From Thiocapsa sp. (GTDB taxonomy: Bacteria > Pseudomonadota > Gammaproteobacteria > Chromatiales > Chromatiaceae): a stretch of DNA of 56,322 nt. The stretch spans positions 1 through 56,322 of the forward strand of contig NZ_JAJDNA010000097.1 of assembly GCF_022340925.1 (NCBI RefSeq), given 5' to 3'. The position numbers and the translations under genes are program-made. Below, piece after piece: positions 8,904 to 16,150 of this stretch. The number at the start of each line of letters is the position of its first letter. Position 1 is the stretch's first letter. Below the pieces are notes generated by a model, which made no database searches, had not been told where the DNA came from, and saw only the letters and a list, made by a program, of their open reading frames with translations.

Positions 8904-10388
8904 ATGCCGCCCGCTCCTGTGGACTACTTGAGCCTATCCCGCGCCGCCCGCCTCGCCGGTGTCACCCGAGCGGATCTGCAACGACGCATCCGCCGCGGCG
9001 AGATCGCCACCTTCGAAGGCTCGGTCGCGGTCAGCGACCTCCTAAGGGCTTACCCAGCGGTGAGTCTCGACAGCGACTCGGCGCTCGAGCGCGTCGAACG
9101 CATCAAGACCGACGCCCTGCCCAAGACCGACAGCCAAGACGCCGTCCTGCCAAGCCCGGAGTTGTTGGTCGCCCGACTGCGCGCCATGAGTCAGACGCTG
9201 GTCGAGCACATGACCGCGTTGGGTGCTGCGCAGACCCTCCTGGACCAGGTGAGCGAGCGGCTGGCGGCGCTCACCAATGCACGCCCGGACACACTCGCCG
9301 CGCGGACGCAGGAGACCAGCGACTGGTTCCAGGCCGCCCGCGACTCGCTGACCGCCGGCACGGTACCCGACAACCGGGCGCAACTGTTCGCCAGAGACAC
9401 CTTTCTCCGCATCATGGCAGCCAACGTCAAGCTCATCCCGAGCGGCCACGACTTTTTCGTCGAGGGCAACGAATCGATCCTCGAGGGCTCGGTGCGGGCC
9501 GGATTGAACCTCAACTACGGCTGCTCCAGCGGCAATTGCGGGGCCTGCAAGGCGCGCGTCGTCAAGGGGGAGACCTGGCGGATACGCGATCATGACTATG
9601 TCCTCAGCGAGCGCGAGAAGCAGATGGGCTATATCCTCACGTGCTCGAATACCGCAGTCACAGACGTCGTCATCGAGGCAGCCGAAACAATCTCGGCCGC
9701 CGACCTGCCCCAACAAGAGATCCGCGCCAGCCTGCGCAAGGTCGAGCGGATCTCAGATGATCTGATCTCATTACACTTGCAGACCCCTCGGACACAGACC
9801 CTGCGCTTTATGTCGGGTCAACGGGTGCGATTGACGCTCGAAACCGGCGAAACGCGTGAGCTCTCCATCGCGAGCTGTCCCTGTAACGGACGGCATCTCT
9901 GGTTTCTTTTGAGACGTCGTCAAGACCCGTTCTCCGAGGCCGTCTTCCGGACCGTGCATCCGGGCCATATGATCACATTGAACGGGCCGAACGGGACCTT
10001 TGTACTCACCGAGGACGCACCCGAGCCAGCGCTGTTCGTCGCCTTCGGGGACGGGATCGCCCCGATCAAGAGCCTGATCGAGCATGCCGTCTCAATCGAC
10101 ATCATCGAATCCTTCCATCTGTATTGGGATACCACCTATCCCGAGGGGCATCACCAGGGCCATTGGGGCCGTGCGCTCAACGACGCCCTGGACAATTTCC
10201 AGTTCACTCCCCTGCTGAGCGGCCGGCCCGAAGACCTCCTCGCTGTGATCCGCGCCGACCACCCCGACCTGGGTCAGATGCGCTTCTATCTGGCCGGGCC
10301 GGGTGCAGCGGTCCGACCTCTCGCGGCGTCGCTCCGCCGCGAAGGCGTGGCAGACGGCCGCATGGCGGTCGAGACGACCGAATCCTGA
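8904..10388 (+). CDS. HTH-2Fe2S ferredoxin-NAD(P)H reductase fusion protein
   Basis: The 494-residue protein combines parts not usually found together. Residues 8-50 look like a MerR/excisionase-type winged helix (SLSRAARLAGVTRADLQRRI). Residues 85-175 form a helical, probably coiled linker. Residues 176-265 are a plant-type [2Fe-2S] domain with ligands C207, C212, C215 and C247. Residues 275-490 are an FNR-like FAD/NAD(P)H reductase with RELSIAS near 319 and FGDGIAPIKSLIEHA near 381. The C-terminal half resembles phenol hydroxylase or CDP-6-deoxy-glucoseen reductase electron-transfer components. The oxygenase or acceptor partner is not next door. A redox-sensing role for the N-terminal DNA-binding-like domain is only inference. 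Confidence 0.85.
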   Translation: MPPAPVDYLSLSRAARLAGVTRADLQRRIRRGEIATFEGSVAVSDLLRAYPAVSLDSDSALERVERIKTDALPKTDSQDAVLPSPELLVARLRAMSQTLVEHMTALGAAQTLLDQVSERLAALTNARPDTLAARTQETSDWFQAARDSLTAGTVPDNRAQLFARDTFLRIMAANVKLIPSGHDFFVEGNESILEGSVRAGLNLNYGCSSGNCGACKARVVKGETWRIRDHDYVLSEREKQMGYILTCSNTAVTDVVIEAAETISAADLPQQEIRASLRKVERISDDLISLHLQTPRTQTLRFMSGQRVRLTLETGETRELSIASCPCNGRHLWFLLRRRQDPFSEAVFRTVHPGHMITLNGPNGTFVLTEDAPEPALFVAFGDGIAPIKSLIEHAVSIDIIESFHLYWDTTYPEGHHQGHWGRALNDALDNFQFTPLLSGRPEDLLAVIRADHPDLGQMRFYLAGPGAAVRPLAASLRREGVADGRMAVETTES

Positions 10389-10449
10389 TCCACGCAGTCA
10401 GCCGCTCCCCAGGAAGGTGCGCATGGCGGCTCCTTGGCGTGCCGCGGAA

Positions 10450-10470
10450 AGCGCCGAATTTTTCAGCGCT
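10450..10470. repeat. Imperfect palindromic repeat, copy A
   Basis: AGCGCCGAA and TTCAGCGCT face each other across a three-base T loop, overlapping the 3' end of the small gene that ends at 10469. A related palindrome lies at 10840-10852, and the adjoining GCCGCGGAAAGCGCCGAAT text recurs, slightly changed, near 11797. Confidence 0.4.
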
Positions 10471-10648
10471 ACGCCGCCCGTGGCTTGACGTCCAGCGGCG
10501 GCAGAAAGACGGTGCCCTTCCCGAACCGGTTGATTGCCGTATCGCGTACCCAATCCGGTGCGTCGGCGTATAGCCTCAGATAGATATAGCCGCAGTCACC
10601 CCGCTCCATTGACGCGACCCAGCCCTCGAATTCTTCCTGTGTGTGCAT
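10469..10648 (-). CDS. Small hypothetical protein, 59 residues
   Basis: I do not recognise the family. The ORF encodes a 59-residue acidic-aromatic protein (start MHTQEEFEGWVASMERGD, with YIYLRLYADAPDWVRD in the middle). The case for a real gene is a strong GGAGGG ribosome binding site seven bases before the ATG at 10648 and a plausible amphipathic composition. It has no membrane segment, cysteine motif or signal peptide. It stands alone between the ferredoxin-reductase fusion and ubiG, flanked by palindromic repeats, so its promoter must lie in 10649-10943. Confidence 0.65.
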   Translation of the reverse strand: MHTQEEFEGWVASMERGDCGYIYLRLYADAPDWVRDTAINRFGKGTVFLPPLDVKPRAA

Positions 10649-10839
10649 GTCCCACCCTCCAATTCGATTCGCTCCGATCCATGAAGACAGCCAGCGCAAT
10701 GCCACACCTCATTCTACACGGTTGATCGCCTTCACATACGATCTCGTTCATTCGGTGACCATCGCCTGAGCAATCCCTCGCGTACGTTTGCAGGCAAAGC
10801 GGGATGTGAGGCCGCGCCTATTCTACCGCACGGGAAAGA

Positions 10840-10852
10840 CTGAATACTTCAG
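10840..10852. repeat. Perfect short palindrome, copy B
   Basis: CTGAATACTTCAG is a perfect 13-base palindrome (5-bp arms and a 3-base centre) followed by CGCT, resembling copy A at 10450-10470. Together they flank the 59-residue gene. Confidence 0.4.
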
Positions 10853-10943
10853 CGCTCCATGAGTCCATTTAAGATTGCCAGCTGCCAAAACACCGACTGA
10901 CGCGTTTTGAGAGCGCTTCGCCAAGATGGTTCCAATGCAAGCG

Positions 10944-11690
10944 TCAACGCCTCTGCATCACGAGCATATAGTTGACGCCCATCCAACGGGTATAGCTGAA
11001 GGCCCGGTTGAGCGGATTGACGCGCACACCGGTTTGATCCCTGAGAACGAAATCGTCGCCGAGTGCCGCCCGGACCTCCGCCGGACGGACCAGCTTACGG
11101 TAATGATGGGTCCCCCTGGGCAGCCATCGCAGGACCTGCTCGGCGCCGATGATGGCGATCACGAGGGCCGCGAGCGTCCGGTTGATCGACGCAACGAACA
11201 TGACCCCACCTGGACGCACCAAACGGCCACAGTCCGCCAGAAACTCGGGCAGATGCTCGACATGCTCGATGACCTCCATGTTGAGCACGGCATCATACTG
11301 CTCGCCGGCACTGACAAGATCTGCCGCGGTCGCCAGACGGTAATCGATCTCCAGACCGCTCATTTGCGCGTGCACCTGCGCGACACCGACGTTCTTTTCG
11401 CTGATCTCGCTCCCCGTGACCCGGGCACCGAGCCGGGCCATGGACTCGCTGAGGATCCCCCCGCCGCATCCGATATCGAGCAGCCTCAGCCCCTCAAACG
11501 GCCGGTCTGCGGACGGATCGCGATCGAGCACATCGGCCAAGTGTCGGCGGATGTACTCCACGCGGAAGGCGTTGAGCCTGTGCAATGGCCAGAATGGACC
11601 CTCGGTGTCCCACCAGCGGTGAGCCAGACGCTCGAAATAGGCGACCTCCTCGGGATCGATACCGCGTGCGCTGAGATGCAGGGCGCTCAT
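10944..11690 (-). CDS. ubiG: Ubiquinone biosynthesis O-methyltransferase
   Basis: UbiG performs both O-methylations of the ubiquinone ring using S-adenosylmethionine. The 248-residue protein has motif I LLDIGCGGGILSE near residue 73, the acidic SEIS loop, and the UbiG-typical FERLAHRWWDTEGPFWPLH N terminus, VEHLPEFL, and GTHHYRKLVRP. The ATG at 11690 is preceded by AAGGAG at 8-base spacing; the in-frame GTG at 11699 is too close to that site. It is the last gene of a minus-strand run with zapE and an aminotransferase upstream. Confidence 0.96.
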   Translation of the reverse strand: MSALHLSARGIDPEEVAYFERLAHRWWDTEGPFWPLHRLNAFRVEYIRRHLADVLDRDPSADRPFEGLRLLDIGCGGGILSESMARLGARVTGSEISEKNVGVAQVHAQMSGLEIDYRLATAADLVSAGEQYDAVLNMEVIEHVEHLPEFLADCGRLVRPGGVMFVASINRTLAALVIAIIGAEQVLRWLPRGTHHYRKLVRPAEVRAALGDDFVLRDQTGVRVNPLNRAFSYTRWMGVNYMLVMQRR

Positions 11691-11797
11691 GCGAGCCACT
11701 CCTTCAGGAATCAGAAAAATTGGGATTCATGGGCCATCCCGGCCAGAAGAAGACGGCACTGGCCGGCGGGACGCGGTTTCGCCGCCCCTCCATGCGC

Positions 11798-11832
11798 CGC
11801 GGGAAGCGCCGAATGCTCCTGCGGTTCCCGCG
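11798..11832. repeat. Hairpin with repeat-like loop, copy C
   Basis: CGCGGGAA at 11798-11805 pairs with TTCCCGCG at 11825-11832. The stem start and loop (GGGAAGCGCCGAAT) resemble the sequence beside copy A near 10445. It lies between zapE and ubiG and lacks a T-tract, so it is not an obvious terminator. Confidence 0.35.
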
Positions 11833-11836
11833 CGGT

Positions 11837-12943
11837 CTACGTGGAGATCGTGTTGGCCGAGCTCGTTTGCAATGGGGATGTGGATGCCGCCAGATATGCC
11901 TCGGACTGCATCTCGGCCAGCCGGCTCAGGAGTCGTTCGTGCGGGAAATCGATCAGGTCGCCGGGGCAAAGGCGGTCGATCGGCGCCGCTGTCGTGAGGA
12001 TCAGCTTGACCCCTTGGTCATAGAAGACGTCGACGAGATGCACGAACCGGCGTGCGGCGGCCTCGTGCCGATGCGCCAAGACCGGAACGCCGGACAGCAG
12101 CACGGTGTGGAACTCGCGGGCGATCTCAATGTAGTCCGGCACGGACCGCGCGCTCCCGCACAGGACATCGAAGTCGAACCAGATGACGTCGGCGCCGCGG
12201 CAGCGCACCGGGAACGATCGGCCATTGACGGTGTACAGACCTGAGGCAACCCGGTGACCGCCGGTCAGACGATCGAAATAGGCTTTCAGCGGTTCATCGG
12301 CACCGCCGAGCCCTCCTTCTTCAACGAATAGAACACCCGTGCCGGTGAGCGCGCGCAAGCGATAGTCGACGCCCCCGTGGAGCTCGAAGACCTGTGTATG
12401 GCGTTTGAGGAGATCGATCGCGGGCAAGAACTGTTGGCGCTGCAACCCGTTCAGATACAGGTCCTCGGGGGGGGTATTGGCCGTGGTGACCAGCGTGAGA
12501 CCGCGCGCGAAGAGCGCCTTCAGCAGACCGTGGAGCAACATGGCATCGGTGATGTCGGTCACCAGAAGCTCATCGAGACAGAGCACCCGGACCTCTTCGC
12601 ACAGCCCTTGCGCGATCACCTCCAGGGGGTTGGGCTGCCTCGGCAGACGCGACATACGCGCGTGGATGTCGCGCATGAAATGATGAAAGTGCACACGCCG
12701 TTTGGCGGGAAGCGCGAGATCCTCGACGAACCAGTCCATCAGGTAGGTCTTGCCCCGACCAACCCCACCCCAGAGGTAGAGGCCGGGGACGGGCACGTCA
12801 GGACCGGCGAAGCGACGCGCCAGTCGCCCGACCAGACCACGACGCGACTTCGCCGGCACGGCCTCCAAGAGCTCCTGATGCAATGCGAGGAACAACGCGC
12901 TGGCATCACGCTGGGCGGCGTCGAGCGGCTGGAAACCGGGCAC
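11837..12943 (-). CDS. zapE: Cell division protein ZapE (AFG1-type ATPase)
   Basis: ZapE is an AFG1/LACE1-family AAA-type ATPase that associates with the Z ring and affects FtsZ stability. The 368-residue product has Walker A GGVGRGKT at residues 59-66, the family segment RVHFHHFMRDIH, a Walker B-like VLCLDELLVTDITDAM, and TANTPPEDLYLNGLQR. It starts at a GTG (12943) three bases after the stop of the upstream aminotransferase, so the two are probably coupled. Confidence 0.95.
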   Translation of the reverse strand: MPGFQPLDAAQRDASALFLALHQELLEAVPAKSRRGLVGRLARRFAGPDVPVPGLYLWGGVGRGKTYLMDWFVEDLALPAKRRVHFHHFMRDIHARMSRLPRQPNPLEVIAQGLCEEVRVLCLDELLVTDITDAMLLHGLLKALFARGLTLVTTANTPPEDLYLNGLQRQQFLPAIDLLKRHTQVFELHGGVDYRLRALTGTGVLFVEEGGLGGADEPLKAYFDRLTGGHRVASGLYTVNGRSFPVRCRGADVIWFDFDVLCGSARSVPDYIEIAREFHTVLLSGVPVLAHRHEAAARRFVHLVDVFYDQGVKLILTTAAPIDRLCPGDLIDFPHERLLSRLAEMQSEAYLAASTSPLQTSSANTIST

Positions 12944-12946
12944 GGC

Positions 12947-14134
12947 TCAGTGGCTCGCCAGCCAGTCCCCGACCCTGCGAGCACCCTCCTCCAGATGCGC
13001 GATCTCGCGGGTATAGGCGAATCGCAAATGCTGCTCCGCCGCATGTCGGCCGAAGTCGCGTCCCGGGGTCAGCGCGACGCCGGCCTCCTCCAACAGGCAC
13101 GTCGCGAAGGTCATGGAGTCGATGTCGAGGCGTTCCGGCAGACTCGCATACAGGTAGAAGGCGCCGGTGGGCTGCAGGGGGATGCCGAACCCCAGGTCCC
13201 TTAGGATCGGGAGCAGCCGATCACGCCGCTGCTGAAAGAGAAGGCGCCGGGTTTCGAGGATCGCGGTGGTCTCCGGATCGAACGCTGCGCGGGCGGCGTG
13301 CTGAGCAGGTGTGTTCGCCGCGATGAAGAGGTTCTGCGCCAGGCGCTCCATCACCTCGACCGCATCACGGGGGCCCACCAGCCAACCGAGCCGCCATCCG
13401 GTCATCCCGAAGTATTTGGAAAAGCTGTTGATGACATAGAGATCCGTGGACCCGATCGCGATGGCAGTCCGGTCGGGGACGTCATAGATCAGACCCTGAT
13501 AGACCTCATCGACGATCAGCGCGGCGCCACGCTCGAGACAGAGAGCGTGAAGCTCCCCGAGCACGGACGGCGCGATCGATGAACCCGTCGGATTGGAGGG
13601 TGAGGCGACGATGATCGCCCGCACGCCCGGGACCCATGCGGCCGCCGCCAGGGCCGGGGTCAGCTGATAGTCGGTGTCCGGCCCCACCGGAACCGCGATC
13701 GGTTCGACGCCCATCAGCTGCAGGACCTGCCGATAGCAGGGGTACGATGGGTCACAGATGAGCACGCGGTCGCCGGACTGGACCAGGGCCAGAAAGACGA
13801 GCTGCAGGGCGCCCGAGGCACCCGGGGTGACGAGGATGCGCCCCGGATCGACCTGGCTGCCGTAGCGACGGGCATAGTGGGTCGCGATGTCCTGCCGGAG
13901 CGCCGGCAGCCCACCAGCCGGGGAATAGCGTGTCCGACCCTCGGCAAGGGCGCGCCGACCGGCCTCAAGGATAGTCGGCGGGGTTGGAAAATCCGGCTCG
14001 CCCACCTCCATGTGGACAATGGAACGGCCAAGCGACTCGAGCTCGCCCGCGCGCGCGAGGAGCCGCATCACGTGGAAAGGCTCCACGCGTCTGGCCTGTT
14101 CAGACAAGCGGCTGGCGGTCGTGCCGTGCGTCAT
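12947..14134 (-). CDS. Class I/II PLP-dependent aminotransferase
   Basis: The 395-residue enzyme belongs to fold type I aminotransferases of the aspartate/alanine aminotransferase group. It shows VGEPDFPTP near residue 44, the ASPSNPTGS motif, IVDEVYQGL, and the Schiff-base lysine in SFSKYFGMTGWRLGW. The substrate cannot be read from the sequence; homologues act on alanine, aspartate or aromatic amino acids. The ATG at 14134 lies 13 bases after the HAD phosphatase, and the stop is 3 bases before zapE. This arrangement suggests a HAD-aminotransferase-zapE(-ubiG) transcript. Confidence 0.93.
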   Translation of the reverse strand: MTHGTTASRLSEQARRVEPFHVMRLLARAGELESLGRSIVHMEVGEPDFPTPPTILEAGRRALAEGRTRYSPAGGLPALRQDIATHYARRYGSQVDPGRILVTPGASGALQLVFLALVQSGDRVLICDPSYPCYRQVLQLMGVEPIAVPVGPDTDYQLTPALAAAAWVPGVRAIIVASPSNPTGSSIAPSVLGELHALCLERGAALIVDEVYQGLIYDVPDRTAIAIGSTDLYVINSFSKYFGMTGWRLGWLVGPRDAVEVMERLAQNLFIAANTPAQHAARAAFDPETTAILETRRLLFQQRRDRLLPILRDLGFGIPLQPTGAFYLYASLPERLDIDSMTFATCLLEEAGVALTPGRDFGRHAAEQHLRFAYTREIAHLEEGARRVGDWLASH

Positions 14135-14147
14135 CAGCGCGGGCGCC

Positions 14148-14927
14148 TCAGACCGATCCGTAGGTGGCGCGATGCAAGCGATCCAGCAACGCGAGATCGA
14201 CCAGAGGTTGGCCGGCCAGATCCCCCACGAGGGCTCGTGCGGGCCGAGCGGGCTCGCCGAGCTGATCCACGACCAGAGGCACTCCCCTGAAGTCCTGTCC
14301 CTGCGTGTAGGCGTTCACCGTCACCAGAAGGGCACGCAACCCGGCCGCGAGGGCGGAGCGGACCCCATTATCCGAGTCTTCGATCGCGACACAATCCCGC
14401 GCATCCAACCCCAGCTCGGCCAAGGCCAGTATAAAGATATCGGGGGCCGGTTTCTTCAGGGGCACCACATCACCGGCGGCGATGACCTCGAACCAATCAC
14501 GCAGACCCGCCTCGCCGGCGTTGTCCAACAGCACATTGACATTTTCCGGCGTCGTCGTCGTCGCGATCGCCAGACGGACCCCGGCATCGCGCGCCTCGCG
14601 CAGCAGGCGCAGGACGCCGGGCCGCAGCGGGATGGCGCCCTGCTCGAGGCGCGCGACATAGTGGCGCGTCTTGGACCGGTGCAGAGCAGCGATGAAATCG
14701 GCCTGATCCAGCGATGGGGCCAGCTCCACGCCCTCCTCCTCGATGTAGGTCTGAATTCGCTCCTTGCCTCCCGTCACTGCCAGCAGGCGGCCATATCGCT
14801 CGACGTCCCATCGCCAATCCAGCCCGGCTTCGGCGAAGGCAGCGTTGAAGGCAGGGCGATGTCCGTCGCGCTCGGTATCGGCGAGCGTGCCATCGACATC
14901 GAAGATCAATGCCTTGAAACCGAGCAT
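14148..14927 (-). CDS. HAD-superfamily hydrolase, CbbY/beta-phosphoglucomutase type
   Basis: The 259-residue protein carries HAD motif I FDVDGTLADTE at residues 9-19, motif II in AIATTTT, the motif III lysine in PLKKPAPDIF, and motif IV AIEDSDNGVRSA. It has the helical cap of CbbY-like phosphatases. CbbY in phototrophs removes xylulose-1,5-bisphosphate, an inhibitor of Rubisco, but the substrate here is not established. The ATG at 14927 gives the family N terminus MLGFKALIF. A terminator separates it from the upstream cytochrome c' gene. Confidence 0.92.
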   Translation of the reverse strand: MLGFKALIFDVDGTLADTERDGHRPAFNAAFAEAGLDWRWDVERYGRLLAVTGGKERIQTYIEEEGVELAPSLDQADFIAALHRSKTRHYVARLEQGAIPLRPGVLRLLREARDAGVRLAIATTTTPENVNVLLDNAGEAGLRDWFEVIAAGDVVPLKKPAPDIFILALAELGLDARDCVAIEDSDNGVRSALAAGLRALLVTVNAYTQGQDFRGVPLVVDQLGEPARPARALVGDLAGQPLVDLALLDRLHRATYGSV

Positions 14928-14975
14928 TCCGCAAACTCCAGTCGACCTGTGGCCATATGAAAAAAGGAGACGACG

Positions 14976-15000
14976 AAAAAGGCCGCCAACTCGGGCGGCC
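14976..15000 (-). terminator. Rho-independent terminator after cytochrome c'
   Basis: On the minus strand, GGCCGCC pairs with GGCGGCC (15000-14981) and is followed directly by five T residues (14980-14976). It lies 28 bases below the cytochrome c' stop and should end that transcript before the HAD gene. Confidence 0.85.
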
Positions 15001-15027
15001 CTTTCTCGACACGCAGCCCGGCCGAGG

Positions 15028-15489
15028 TCAGTCGGCGCGGTACTTGTCGTGGCAGGCCTTGCACGCCTCGCCGAGCTCTCCGAAGGCACTCGACACCTCG
15101 ACCTGATCTCCCTCGGCCGCGACGGCCGCAAGCTGGTCGCTGGCTGCGATGAAGTCCCGCGCGAGCTTGCCGACCTCGTCCATGTTCTGGAAAAACTCCG
15201 GCTTGACACGGGTCTTGACGTCGCCGACCGCCTTGTCGGTGCCCGGTCCGAACAGCGCGCCCATCCCAGAGTTGGCGATGGCGGCGATGGTGTTGGCGGC
15301 GGCGGCCACCTGCGCCTCGTTGTAATCGCCCTCCAGATTCGCCTTGATCTTACCCATGTTCCAGCTCATGAAGCTATAGCCGGCCTGGCGGTACAGGATC
15401 TGGTCCTCGGGCTTGAGGTCAGCGAGCGCGGTGCTGGCAAGACCCAGGGCGAAGACGCCCACGGCGGTGCTGGTGAGGATTCGTTTCAT
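15028..15489 (-). CDS. Cytochrome c' precursor
   Basis: Cytochrome c' is a periplasmic four-helix-bundle, high-spin c-type cytochrome that binds NO and CO and is characteristic of purple phototrophs and some denitrifiers. The 153-residue precursor has a signal peptide with an AXA site (ALA at 21-23), giving a mature protein of about 130 residues. The haem motif CKACHDKYR is near the C terminus (C143, C146, H147), as in this class. The QAGYSFMSWNMGKIK segment matches the first helix of Chromatium-type proteins. The ATG at 15489 follows GGAGAG. It is probably a single-gene transcript, since a terminator follows. Confidence 0.96.
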   Translation of the reverse strand: MKRILTSTAVGVFALGLASTALADLKPEDQILYRQAGYSFMSWNMGKIKANLEGDYNEAQVAAAANTIAAIANSGMGALFGPGTDKAVGDVKTRVKPEFFQNMDEVGKLARDFIAASDQLAAVAAEGDQVEVSSAFGELGEACKACHDKYRAD

Positions 15490-15941
15490 TGGACTCTCTC
15501 CGTATTTAAGCAGTATCGCCCCAGCGGGGACATTGGGGGGGCAGGTGCCACATTCCAACGCCTTGCTCGCGGAACCGGCGACCCGCCTGGCTGCTGGATC
15601 CGAGGCCATCCGCCGCAATGAGCTCCGGCAGCGCTGGGGCAGTCCGGCGACGATCAGCAGGGGCACTGCAGACCCGGACCCCCCGCTCCCGCCAGATGGA
15701 TGCTCGACCTGACTGCGAGCCGGGCGCGCCAAGGCGGCTGAACCGGTCGATTCGAGGGTCCCGGAGAGCCTTCGGGCGCGGCTCAGGCGGCGCGCCGAGA
15801 TGATAACCCATGCTTGCCGGCTTGCCATCCCTGCCGGGGAGCGCTCTATCGTCGCGACCGGGATGATCGCGTCCGGGCCTTGGCGTCATCCGGCCGGGAC
15901 ATCGCCGCGGGCCGGCGGCGCCAACGCTGACGCGACAGGTC
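15490..15941. other. Intergenic region upstream of cytochrome c'
   Basis: No intact gene is supported in these 452 bases. They hold the leader of the cytochrome c' gene and separate it from a disrupted small ORF. I saw no clear -35/-10 pair and no T-tract terminator. Long open frames on both strands are of the random high-GC kind. Confidence 0.45.
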
Positions 15942-16148
15942 TCAGCTGCCCGGACTGCGGCCGCCCAATGCCTCCAGCCGCAGCCTGGCCTGGGCCAGAC
16001 CTTCCGCCAGCTGCTGAAGCTCGGGGTCGAGGGCCTCGAACAGGTATTACAGGTCGTCGAGCATCCGCTCGAGCTCGACCGGATCCTTGATCTGCCCCAG
16101 CCTTCCGGCGGCATCGCACAGCCAACCGTAGGGGTCGATTCCGTGCAC
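15942..16148 (-). pseudogene. Nonsense-interrupted small ORF after the methyltransferase
   Basis: A frame starting at GTG 16148, two bases after the methyltransferase stop, reads 69 codons to a TGA at 15942-15944, but codon 34 is TAA (16047-16049). Both sides look like one protein: MHGIDPYGWLCDAAGRLG before the stop, and YLFEALDPELQQLAEG after it, a charged helical stretch. A single C-to-T change from CAA to TAA would explain the interruption. I do not recognise the family. The alternatives are a genuine 33-residue peptide, a sequencing error, or no gene at all. Confidence 0.45.
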
Positions 16149-16150
16149 GG

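Noticed and set aside
11798..11832. Terminator after zapE
   Set aside because: The hairpin has no T-tract on either strand; listed as a repeat instead.
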